A stretch of DNA of 64,000 nucleotides from Poa pratensis (taxonomy: Eukaryota > Streptophyta > Magnoliopsida > Poales > Poaceae), in contig CAMZMU010000063.1 in NCBI GenBank assembly GCA_947311845.1, forward strand, positions 117,973,414 through 118,037,413. The letters are read 5' to 3'. How positions within the stretch are numbered: the stretch's first letter is position 1; every line of letters begins with the position of its first letter. The position numbers and the translations under genes are program-made. The notes under the pieces are model-generated. The model was not told the DNA's origin. It saw nothing but the letters and a program-made list of their open reading frames with translations, and made no database searches. This document shows, in pieces, positions 34,407-43,771 of the stretch.

Positions 34407-34851
34407 TCCTCCCTCAATCTTAACTTCTCCAAGTTTAGATTGTTCTTGAAGGCTTCTAGTTGTCGAACTTGCAGTGGTTTAGTGAACCCATCTGCAACTT
34501 GATCTCCTGTGGGAATAAACCGAATGTCCAGCAATTTTTGTGCAACTCTTTCTCTTACAAAATGAAAATCAATCTCAATATGTTTTGTTCTTGCATGAAA
34601 CACTAGATTAGCCGATAAATAGGTTGCACCAAGATTGTCACACCATAGACACGCCGTTTGAGGATGATCAACACCAAGCTCATCAAGTAAGGATTCCATC
34701 CATATTACCTCTGCGGTAGCATTAGCCAAGGACTTGTACTCTGCCTCTGTACTTGACCTAGAAACTGTTGCCTGTTTCTTTGCACTCCATGACACAAGGT
34801 TAGGACCGAAAAACACAGCAAAACCACCTGTTGATCTCCTGTCATCTGGAC
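34407..34851 (-). pseudogene. RNase H of the copia element, C-terminal part
   Basis: Reads [20 protein letters not shown], then [20 protein letters not shown] with the catalytic [21 protein letters not shown] and [13 protein letters not shown], and ends with [15 protein letters not shown]: the standard end of copia pol. The N-terminal part (ending SDADWAG) is at 39203 and beyond. The two are separated by the 4.3 kb insertion, and a one-base loss at the join would also shift the frame. Confidence 0.9.
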
Positions 34852-37800
34852 TGTAGCGTACCTGCACTTAAAAATTGGCAAGGTACCTGTGTATAGTGCA
34901 AACCACTGGATCGATTCATTTGCACACACAGTCTAAGATGGAATATCACAATATTGTATCAATTATTACACGCGGATCCAGTACTTAGGAAAATATCCTT
35001 TACAAATTGCATAGCACGAAGCTAGCTTTTAAAGAGTAAAGCAGCGGAAATAATAATCTTCATGGAGTCCTCATCCTTTGCATGTGCCACAGGCGAAAAC
35101 ATGTTGGTTGCAGACTCGAAACCCTTAACGAAACTCACTCGTCGTCAGAACAATCTGCAACAATAAAAATTTGCAACAGAGTGGGTCAGATACCATTAAA
35201 AATGGATCTGGCAAGTGACACTATGTGGACACTTAATGGAATAACTCTAATAACCTATATGCATATTTGGCTGGTGGAGTTTCAAAGGCTATTTTGCATA
35301 AAGCCAATTTTTCCTATCTCTTTATAAAACACTTTTCTTTTGTCAAAACAGGTATGGCATGAAAACCACCCTCTTGTCTACCTTTATTCAAAATTTTAAC
35401 TTAAGAAATTGATATGTTGGGAGCCTCAGTTGTCGTCCTTGATCAGCTGCTCAAATTGTCCGTAACCGGGGACACGGCTAAGTACTTAGTTTTAACTCTG
35501 CAGAGGTTGTGCACTTTCACCACGAGACCCAACAAACCCAAACTATCCTCAAGCACTCAATTTGTGCTAAGGAAAAGGAGAGAGAGTTGAGACGAGACCT
35601 TTGGGAAACAGTCCCTGTTCCTCTGGGCAGACCCATACAAACATTCATCCGCCGAGACCTGCCGGAATCAGGTTCCTATAACTCAGTCAAGGCAGAGCCA
35701 TAATACCAAGTGGCTGCACTGGAAGCTTCTTCACTTAGACAAAACATTGGTCCCTTTAATACCCTGGGTGGCAACCACAAGTGACCATCCCTTAGAGGTC
35801 ACCCCTAAGAGATGACACTCAACCTTTCCATCATCTTTTCAAAACCAAGTCCACCCAGGTGATATATTACTTAGTAGAATTAAACTTTAAAGAAAACACA
35901 TTTGCATAGCATCAAATAATTACTAAGTTATCAAAGGGGTTCTAGACACAACTAGTGTAAGGGTATGGTGGGTTGAGCATATAGCAATAATACTATCCAA
36001 CACATGCATATAAAGAAATACTCTAAGTAATGCATATAAAAATACTTAGGAAATTTATGGGGGTGTGCCACTTGCCTTGGCAACAGGGAGTGTAGTAGTA
36101 GCAGTTGCAACCACTTTCGTCTCTCTCCGGAATTTCTAACAAGTCAAATAAATCACAATTAAACACACATTCATAAATGCAACACTTAGAAAAATATGAT
36201 ATGCATGAGATGCAGGATGACACAATAATTATGGTATGAAAGACATGCAAACAAAATAAGGGAAAGACATAAAATAACAATATCCCATTTGGCTAAGGCA
36301 AGGTTAAGGTTGAGCTCAAAGTAAACTTGAGAAATACAACTTGAAAAGTTGTAAGGCTAGTTCAAGTCTTCACATGTTAGATCTTCAAAATATCTTCAAC
36401 TCCTTTGTAGTTTCATTGATCTTCAATGGTCTTCAATTAGCACTACTTAGTCTTAAACACCAAGGACTTGGTCTATGTCCAAGGTGAGACAAAATAGAAA
36501 GAAAGAGAAGATAGAAAGAAAATAGTTGGTCTTCCAAGAATCTTCTCCAGACTTCCTTGTAGCTTTCTCCTTGGTGTGTTGACTTCTTTGAAATTTGTGG
36601 ACTTGATGGTTCTGCAGACTTGATGATGTTGGCAGAGCACCAAGGTTGGTCTTGAATATAACTTAGTCACCATGAAATCTAAGAGAAGAAGGAAGAAAAG
36701 ACAGAAAGGAAAGAAAGACTTAGAAAAATGTAGGTGGTTGGTCTTCATGAACTTCTTCTTGATTTTCTTCTAAGTACTCTTACTTCTTCGAGATGCTTCT
36801 GGAGTCTTGTTTTCTTGGCTAAGTCCTTCATTGGTTTCCACTAATTCTAACTTAGTGGTTTTCGACTAGGAGGGTCAAAGGACTAACATGCATCCTCAAA
36901 TTTTTTCTAAGGAGGAATGTCATGTAAGAAGTGCAAAATATTTCTAAGGACTAGAGATGCATGCCATGCCATGAAATTATTCTAAGTTAATGCAAGACAA
37001 GTAAGATGGTCCAAAAATGACTAAGGACCAAAGGTCAAACAATGAGTCCAAATAATTTCTAAGGAAAAGTAAACAAAACATAGTTGCTAAATTTTCTAAG
37101 GAAAATACTTTAAAACAATAGTTGATAAAATTTCTAAGGACAAACACTTAAACAATATCACTTAGAAAAATATTATAAAACAACTAAGTTTTCAAGATGC
37201 TAAATTTTTCTAAGGAGAAGATTTAGCACTATTAAGATGTTGAAATTTTTCTAAGGAAATAATGTTGTCAAAATAATTATCAAATATTTTCTAAGGAAGA
37301 AAAATACTTTGTTTGGAGAGGCAAAATATTTCTAAGTTCTTTTTGTAACTAAAGTCTTCAAAATACTTCTAAGTTATTTTATAACTCGAATATAAGGAGA
37401 AAATAATTTTTAATACATTTTATTTATTAAAGTAACACATAAAAAGCATTTAATCAATATTAATTACAAAAATCATAGAAAATACTTTTACAAAAATAGT
37501 AGAGTATTCCTACGGCCAAGCATTAATTAAACAAAGTTAAAGCAATTGGATTTGCCCAAAAATAGTTTTTAAAACTCAAGTTAAGTCAAATTTAGTTAAA
37601 CAAACAAATTTAAAATTGAACCAAAATAAGTTTGACAAAACATAAAACTAATTATGCCAAAACTTTCTACGTGTCATAAGCTTTCCAGAAATATAAAGTT
37701 TGCAAAAATTGGCCGAGCCAAAAAAAGTAGTGATAGATCTAATCTACAGGGACCTTTCTGCAAAACCGCCAATTAAAAGAAAACAGAGAAATTCTTCTCC

Positions 37801-39197
37801 ACGCTGGCGCTGACGAGGCATTGACCGCTGACGGGGCGCTGACTGGGCTGCTGACGGAGATGCTGACTGGGCGTCGACGTGGCGGCCTCTGATTTGCCCG
37901 TACCGATTCGCTAAAGGATCTAATCTACGCCGTCTGAACGAGATCCAACGGACCAGAGAGGATGGCCATTACCTGGCGGCGAGGGGTGGCCGTAGATGGC
38001 GAGGACGGCGGCGCCGGCGTGCGGTGGTTGACGGGGACGGAATTCCGGTGGTTCCCGCGCTCGAAGAAGGCCTCCACGGGGTACGGCGCGTCGCGTCAGA
38101 GGCGATGGCGAGGTCGGCGTGCTCGATCTCGTCCTTCAGCGTCGGGGACGAGCGGCCAGAGAAGCTCCAGGCGGCGGCGAGCTTCTCTCGAGCTCGCGCT
38201 CGACGTCTGGCTGCGGATAAAAAGCGCAGAAGGGGTCAGGGAGATGCACCTAGTCAAGGGGACTCGAAAGAGACCAAAACGGGGCTGCGGAACCTTGTCT
38301 GTTGTCGGGAATCGAGGAAGAACGGCAGCGGCGTGATGAATTTCGATGAGGAGATTCGCGGCGGCGGTGAGGTCTAGGGTTAGGGTTTTCGGCGGAGAGG
38401 GACGCGGACGTCGAGGCGCAGCCTTTTATGGGGAGGTTGCGTGCGGAGGAGGTTAGGGTGCGGCGCGGCGTAGTCCGGCTCGGGCACGGACGCCAAGTTC
38501 GGCCGTGGTCGTTGCGAAGATGCTGACAGGCGGGCCCCGCCTGTCAGCGAGAGAGAGGAGAGGGCCGCTGCTGGGCTGCTGTCCGTCGCACGCGCGTTAG
38601 GTAAGACATGGGCTTGGCCCATTTAGCTAGGCTTCGTATTTTTTTTGTTCAAAAGCTTTTCTTTTCTTTTCCTAAAACTTTTATATTTTTTTTAAATACA
38701 AAACCAAATTAAGTCAAACCAATTTCTATAGTTTTGTAAAAACCAACTCTTTAATTTGGAAACCTCTAATAACATTTCCCAAAACATTTTGTCAACTATA
38801 TTTTTGAAAAGTGATTAAATGAATTTTTGGACATATTAATGTCAAAGTTTAAATTAGGTTTTAAAGTAAACAAATGTGGCTTAAGTAGATCTTAAATACC
38901 ACAATATAAAATATTTGCAATTATTTATATTGCAACAGATTCAAACAATTTCACAAGCAACACTATTAGAACAATACATTCATAAAAGTCAAAGGAAAAC
39001 TTGGAGCATTCTTTGCTCTACTAATATATTTTCAAGTGGAAATTTATTTCCCACTTTTGAAATAACCAAATGCAAAAAATACAATATGCAGATGAATGCA
39101 TGCATGAATTTTCTTTTTAAAGCAAAATACATAATAGTTTTCAAAAGTTTTAAATTTTTCTGATTTTTCAACTTTTTGAAAACCCTGGGATGTTACA
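34852..39197. mobile_element. 4.3 kb solo LTR-like insertion (LARD/Sukkula type) in copia RNase H
   Basis: The insertion is 4,346 bp, begins TG and ends CA on either strand, and is flanked by TGGAC at 34847-34851 and 39198-39202. No LTR pair can be found within it and no retroelement protein is encoded, so it behaves as one very long LTR. LTRs of 4-5 kb with starts like TGTAACATCCC (minus strand) are known from non-autonomous LARDs such as Sukkula in barley and wheat; assignment to that family is inference. A GC-rich zone (37800-38600) has overlapping frames with no recognisable domain. A repeated TTTCTAAGGA motif occupies 36904-37297. Confidence 0.75.
36904..37297. repeat. Degenerate array of the motif TTTCTAAGGA
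   Basis: Eight exact copies of TTTCTAAGGA on the plus strand in 394 bp, at irregular spacing of about 35-85 bp. Further variants flank it on both sides (TTCTAAGT, GACTAAGGACC, and complements such as ACTTAGAAAAA). The sequence between copies is not conserved, so this is a motif array and not a simple tandem repeat. Confidence 0.8.
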
Positions 39198-39202
39198 TGG
39201 AC

Positions 39203-39900
39203 ACCTGCCCAGTCAGCGTCAGAGAAAGCACTTACAAGTGTTGAGCTTGATTTGCTGAACTTCAAGCCAACGGATGCACTTCCCTTAATATATCGCAATA
39301 TCCTTTTAACGGCTGTCCAATGTAAGGTGGTAGGGAATGCAAAAATTGACAAACCTTATTAACCGAAAAAGAAATGTCAGGTCTTGTCAAAGTTAAATAC
39401 TGCAATGCTCCTACAATACTCCTATACCGAGTTGCATCAACAGGACCCAATGGTTCCCCTTCTTGCTTGGACAATTTCTCTGTAGTGGAAGTGGAGTTGA
39501 TGCTGGTTTGCATTGCTTCATTCCCACTCGAGCCAAAACATCAGTGGCATATTTTTCTTGAGTTAGCAATATTCCATTGCAACCTTTTTTACCTCAATAC
39601 CAAGGAAGTAATGAAGATCTCCTAGATCCTTCAAAGCAAAGTCACTTCTCAAATCATTCAACAATGCCGAGGTAGCTTCTGTGAGGAACTTGCAACAATT
39701 ATGTCATCAACATATACAACCATAAACATGGCGATATTTCCTTTCCTGTAAAAGAATAGTGAAGTATCTCCTTTGGACGGTTTAAACCCAAGTTGTTGCA
39801 ATTTCATACTTAGCCTGTAGTACCACGCTCGAGGAGCTTGTTTCAGCCCATACAATGCCTTGTCCAATCCGCTGCATAAAATCATGATTTTGCACACTTT
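39203..39900 (-). pseudogene. RT C-terminal half and RNase H N-terminal part of the copia element
   Basis: Minus-strand pieces: [20 protein letters not shown], then the RT active site [11 protein letters not shown] (about 39700). After frame changes come YFLGIEV-like and [17 protein letters not shown] segments, [40 protein letters not shown] and SDADWAG. The first ~130 residues of the RT domain and the integrase-RT linker are missing: the integrase tail joins directly to DKALYGLK near 39880. Confidence 0.85.
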
Positions 39901-41440
39901 GTGCATGGTTAGGGTTAGAATAATTAGACATATGATCATCAGCACAAGTTCCCCCTTGATCAGATGGATTTAAGAGATGCTCAGGAAGGAGGAGAATTTC
40001 CGATCTAAGCCGTGCACCGGCATTTGGATTTAGGGCAGAAAAAGGAAAAACATTCTCGTCAAAAACCACATCTCGAGATATGTATACTCGACCGGTAGAA
40101 ATATCAAGGCATTTAAATCCTTTGTGTAAAACACTGTAACCAAGAAAAGCACATTGCTTAGAACGGAACTCCAATTTTTTCGAGTTAAAAGGACGAAGGT
40201 TCGGCCAACACGCACATCCAAAAATTCGGAGAGATTCATATCTCGGTTTTTCATGATAGAGACGCTCCAAGGGAGTCTCAAGCTTAATGACACGACTAGG
40301 AGTGCGATTAATAAGATAGGTGGCAGAAATAAAAGCTTCATCCCAATATTTTAAGGGCATAGAGGCTTGAGCAAGAAGAGATAAGCCTACTTCAACAATA
40401 TGACGATGCTTTCTCTCGGCCGAACCATTCTGTTGATGTGCATATGGGCAAGAAACATGGTGAGAAATACCAACTTTGGTAAAAAAAGAGTTGAGTTTTT
40501 CATACTCTCCACCCCAGTCTGTTTGCATAGCAAGAATTTTCTTGTTAAATTGTCTTCCAACAAGATTTTGAAAATCATGGAATTTTTGAAACACGTCAGA
40601 TTTATTTTTGAGGAGATAGATCCAAGTGAATTTACTGAAATCATCTATAAAGCTCACATAATATTTATTCCGTCCAACAGACTCAACAGCAGGACCCCAA
40701 ACATCGGAAAAAACAAGTTCTAACGGAGCACTCGACTCACTAACAGACTTTGGATAGGGTAATTGATGACTCTTGCCTTTTTGACAGGCATCACAAACGG
40801 AATCATCGTTGGACTCACTGGAACAAGGTAAATTATTTTGGCTAATAACTCTTTTGACTATAACCGATGATGGATGACCTAAGCGAAGATGCCATCTCTC
40901 CGAGGACGGTTTGATGACACTGAGGACATGCTTGCTTGAGCTGGGCGACATGGACGAAATAGGATATAGGCCACGCCTACATCTGCCTTGAAGAAGAGTT
41001 CTCTTCGTTGCTTGATCCTTAATAGAGAAAAAAATTGGGTGAATTTCCACAAAAGCATTGTTATCAAAAGCAAGACGATGTGCTGACAATAAGCTCTTAC
41101 GAGCTTGAGGAACATAAAGGATATTTTTGAGCTGAAGATCGCGATCAGGGGTACTAACAACAGATTGACCAATATGACTAATATTCATACCTGCCCCACC
41201 GGCGGTGTGAACTTGCTCGTTGCCGTGGTACTTGTCGCGGATCGTCAGCTTGTGAAGATCTCCGGTGATGTGGTCGGTGGCACCGGAGTCAACAATCCAC
41301 GGGTTGGTGTCGTAGCCGTAGGATGTTGTGGCCGACGCATCACTCTTCTCCTGAACGCCGGTGAAGTCCTGGTTGAACCGCTCCCAGCACTTGTGCACGG
41401 TGTGGCCGAGTTTGCCACACAGCTGGCATCACGGCTTGGT
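39901..41440 (-). CDS. Copia zinc knuckle, protease and integrase
   Basis: One long open minus-strand frame (538 codons from 41398). It starts at a zinc knuckle ([18 protein letters not shown], ending near 41400), then the protease active site [14 protein letters not shown]. The integrase follows: GAG-pre-integrase HHCC ([22 protein letters not shown]), and the catalytic core with D (LVFSDVWGP), D ([12 protein letters not shown]) and E ([17 protein letters not shown]). The usual [20 protein letters not shown] region comes next. The domain is intact but runs into the RT deletion and terminates in unrelated frame. Confidence 0.9.
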
Positions 41441-42363
41441 GTTGTTGCCACCATTGCCGCAGTTGTTGCGGTAGTAGCCCCCACCGCCTTGATTGTTGTT
41501 GTAGTTGCCGCCACCGTAGTTGCCGTGGTTGTTGTAGTTGTTGCTGCCGCCTCCATAGTTGCCGTGGTTGTTGTAGTTGTTGTTGCCCCGTAGTTGCCGC
41601 GGCCACCATTGCCGCGACCCTGTCCAGGAGCTCCATTGCCGCGGCCTTGATAGCCGCCACGGCCTTGTCCACCGCCACGGCCGCCACGAACAGCAGCGTT
41701 AGCCGAGGACTGCGAACCGCCCTGCTGAAGATCAAGACGAGTCTCAAAGCTGAGGAGCTGTGCATATAGCTCCGCCACGGACACGGGTTCCACGCGCCCG
41801 CACATGGCCGAGACCACTGAGTTGTAATCAGAGTCAAGGCCAGCGAGGACATAAGAGATGATGTTCTTCTTCCAGCTTCCTGCCGGCGGCCGCCATGTCA
41901 TCCGCCAGCGATCTGATCTTGCCGAAGTACTCGGCGATGCTCATGTTTCCTTTCTGCATGTTAGCAAGGGCAATACGGATGTTTACCGTGCGTGCGCGGG
42001 TCTGCGACGAGAACATGTTGTCGATTGCAGCCCACATGGTTGCTGCCGTCTCGTTGGAGACGACTTGGATCTGAACATCCCTGGACAGTGTCGTCAGGAG
42101 GAAGCACACGAGCTGCTGGTCCTTTGCCAGCCACAGTGCATAGAGAGGGTTCGGCTCCTTGACCGTTTCCTTCTCCTTGGTGACGGTGATCTCCTTGGCG
42201 GGCAACTCCCGCTCAGTGTCGAGGAAGCCTTCCATCTGGGCGCCTCTGATCGCCGACATTACCTGAGCTTTCCACAGAACATGGTTGCTCTTGTTGAGCT
42301 TCTCGTCACGATGGTGCCGAAGAGAGAACTGGTGGGAGGGGACGAGGAAGATGAACTCGCCAT
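41441..42363 (-). pseudogene. Gag (UBN2 type) of the copia element
   Basis: Starts at ATG 42361-42363 (MASSSSSSPPTSSLF). A one-base loss near 42300 shifts the frame; the main block has VMSAIRGAQMEGFLDTEREL, LYALWLAKDQQLVCFLLTTL, and TRARTVNIRIALANMQKGNM. A second shift near 41870 leads to IISYVLAGLDSDYNSVVSAM, ELYAQLLSFETRLDLQQGG and a Gly/Arg-rich tail. Trinucleotide-like repetition at 41450-41600 makes all frames open there. This is the capsid-forming protein of the copia particle. Confidence 0.85.
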
Positions 42364-42383
42364 GGATGAGTTGTGGAGGATAA

Positions 42384-42395
42384 GCTCTGATACCA
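42384..42395 (-). other. Primer-binding site (tRNA-iMet) of the copia element
   Basis: Minus strand TGGTATCAGAGC directly abuts the LTR at 42396. It is the complement of the plant initiator tRNA-Met 3' end and the standard copia primer site. Confidence 0.92.
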
Positions 42396-42602
42396 TATTA
42401 AAACTTCTACTAGGGTTTGGTTGAAGCGATGCCTTTTCCTCGGCTCGCGTTACGTGTTAATATATAGGGTCAAAACCCTAATTGATACAGAGTCGGTTTA
42501 CAAAACGTGAGAGTCAAGAAATACCAAAGCTTCGGTTTATAAACCACCGAAACTTGGTTTACAAGTTATGTATCTAAACTACCAAATATTCTAGAAGCCT
42601 AT
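42396..42602 (-). repeat. 5' LTR of the copia element (outer end truncated)
   Basis: Almost identical to 34190-34397. Relative to the other LTR, the outermost 9 bases (CTTTTAACA on the plus strand) are missing and replaced by 'ggccgcg', so the outer end was lost after insertion. Confidence 0.85.
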
Positions 42603-42814
42603 GGCCGCGTAATCCATGCACCCGAGGAATTAGCTAGCACTTTGATATTGGTCTTCACGTGGATAGGAACAATCAGATCTTGGGACTCTTGCGTGATGTA
42701 TTGTTTTGATCCAAGCAGTATACGATGCTTGATTCATGTTTGTTGTCCTTGGTTGGAGCAGTTCCAATTGATCCATCGACAGTCCCCGATCCCTAGGTGG
42801 ATCATTTTAATCTG

Positions 42815-42917
42815 CTTTGGAGGACTGCAATTTGCATGATCTAGACTTCTCAGGTGATCCTTTCACGTGGAGAAAAAATAGCCATAATGCAGAAACATAT
42901 GTAAGAGAATTTCTAAT
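42815..42917 (+). pseudogene. LINE endonuclease-like fragment
   Basis: In one plus-strand frame the sequence reads ALEDCNLHDLDFSGDPFTW followed by RKNSHNAETYVREFL. This matches the remembered pattern of plant LINE ORF2 endonuclease ends (a 'GDPFTW.N' motif near the active-site histidine region). It is only about 35 codons long and is closed by stops, so it is a relic inside the hAT-like element. Confidence 0.5.
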
Positions 42918-43387
42918 AATCTCCAACTTTTTTTGCTTGTGTTAATTGTTAAGGTGTAGTGATATTTTCGAAAACACCAAATTAATATCTATTTTTTTGC
43001 TTGTGTTTGTTGTAATTGTACAACTGATTATGACATAAATAGTGATATTGCGGCTCCTTATCGGAATGAAGCACAGAGGATTGCATCTTCTTCATCACTG
43101 TTTTTTTATCATTCAATTTAGGTTTTGTGCTTGCTTTGTTCATGTTTTAAACTATTTGTGTTGGAATCATGCACATTTAGAACATATGTATGGAAATACT
43201 TGCGGTGCGATGTTTTATATTACGTATTGTTAATTTGCTATTTTTAGTACTCATTTGGCAAAAAAAAAAACGTTGTGCAATTTTTTCCGAAATGTGCCCA
43301 CCCTCCGATTTTTTCCTGTGTCCGCCACTGTACACACATACATACAAACATGGATATTAATTTTTATTTTGTACAATATAGATAAGC

Positions 43388-43458
43388 ACATACATACATA
43401 CATACATACATACATACATACATACATACATACATACATACATACATACATACATACA
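43388..43458. repeat. (CATA)n microsatellite
   Basis: About 18 uninterrupted copies of a CATA tetranucleotide, directly beside the hAT-like element's right TSD (TACACACA). The frames open through it are repeat artefacts. Confidence 0.97.
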
Positions 43459-43736
43459 CTAGTTTAATGCCCGTGCTTTGCTACGGGTAATAAATAAAAT
43501 ATATATGAAGATATTATCTAACTTGGTTTGTAATTTTGTGGATACCCATGCCCAATGCAGCATTCAACAAATCCCTTAGAAATGCTATACTAATTATGAC
43601 ATAAGTGATATACTCCAACCATTTCTTTCAACCACAAAAAAGTGATACCGGATGGTAATTGGTAAAATGATGACCTCTCCAACCACAAGTTCAATCTTAT
43701 CCGATCTAATAAAAGTGCAATCTTATTTCATTCACC

Positions 43737-43771
<35 letters not shown>

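Larger units (their letters stand above)
34190..42602 (-). mobile_element. Defective Ty1/copia retrotransposon
   Basis: Minus-strand element with short LTRs (34190-34406 and 42396-42602). A primer-binding site for initiator tRNA-Met (TGGTATCAGAGC) lies at 42384-42395. The gene order is gag, protease, integrase, RT, RNase H. Defects: frameshifts in gag, loss of the first part of RT near 39900, and a 4.3 kb insertion in RNase H. No TSD is visible; the outer 9 bp of the right LTR are missing, and with them presumably the duplication. Short LTRs and the gag start MASSSSSSPPTSS suggest an Ale/Retrofit-like lineage, which is uncertain. Confidence 0.9.
33863..43330. mobile_element. hAT-like non-autonomous transposon, host of a copia insertion
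   Basis: The ends are inverted: CTGGCGGATCC with GAGGGTGGGC on the left, and the complement of CAGTGGCGGACAC with GGAGGGTGGGC on the right. Both are flanked by TACACACA (33855-33862 and 43331-43338), an 8-bp duplication as made by hAT transposases. Without the nested copia the element is about 1.05 kb and has no transposase. It holds a Stowaway MITE and a LINE-like coding fragment. The first two bases of the left terminus appear altered. Confidence 0.72.

Noticed and set aside
37962..38622. Overlapping plus- and minus-strand ORFs of 80-124 codons
   Set aside because: A GC-rich island in the 4.3 kb LTR-like insertion. Frames are open on both strands with Arg/Ala/Gly bias and no motif.
41105..41593. 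Plus-strand ORF of 162 codons with long Val/Ala runs
   Set aside because: It is the antisense shadow of the copia gag Gly/Arg-rich region and its trinucleotide-like repeats.
41858..42424. Plus-strand ORF of 188 codons
   Set aside because: It is the antisense of the copia gag gene, which has clear family motifs on the minus strand.
43251..43467. ORFs of Met-Tyr-Val-Cys or Ile-His-Thr-Tyr repeats
   Set aside because: Translation of the (CATA)n microsatellite.
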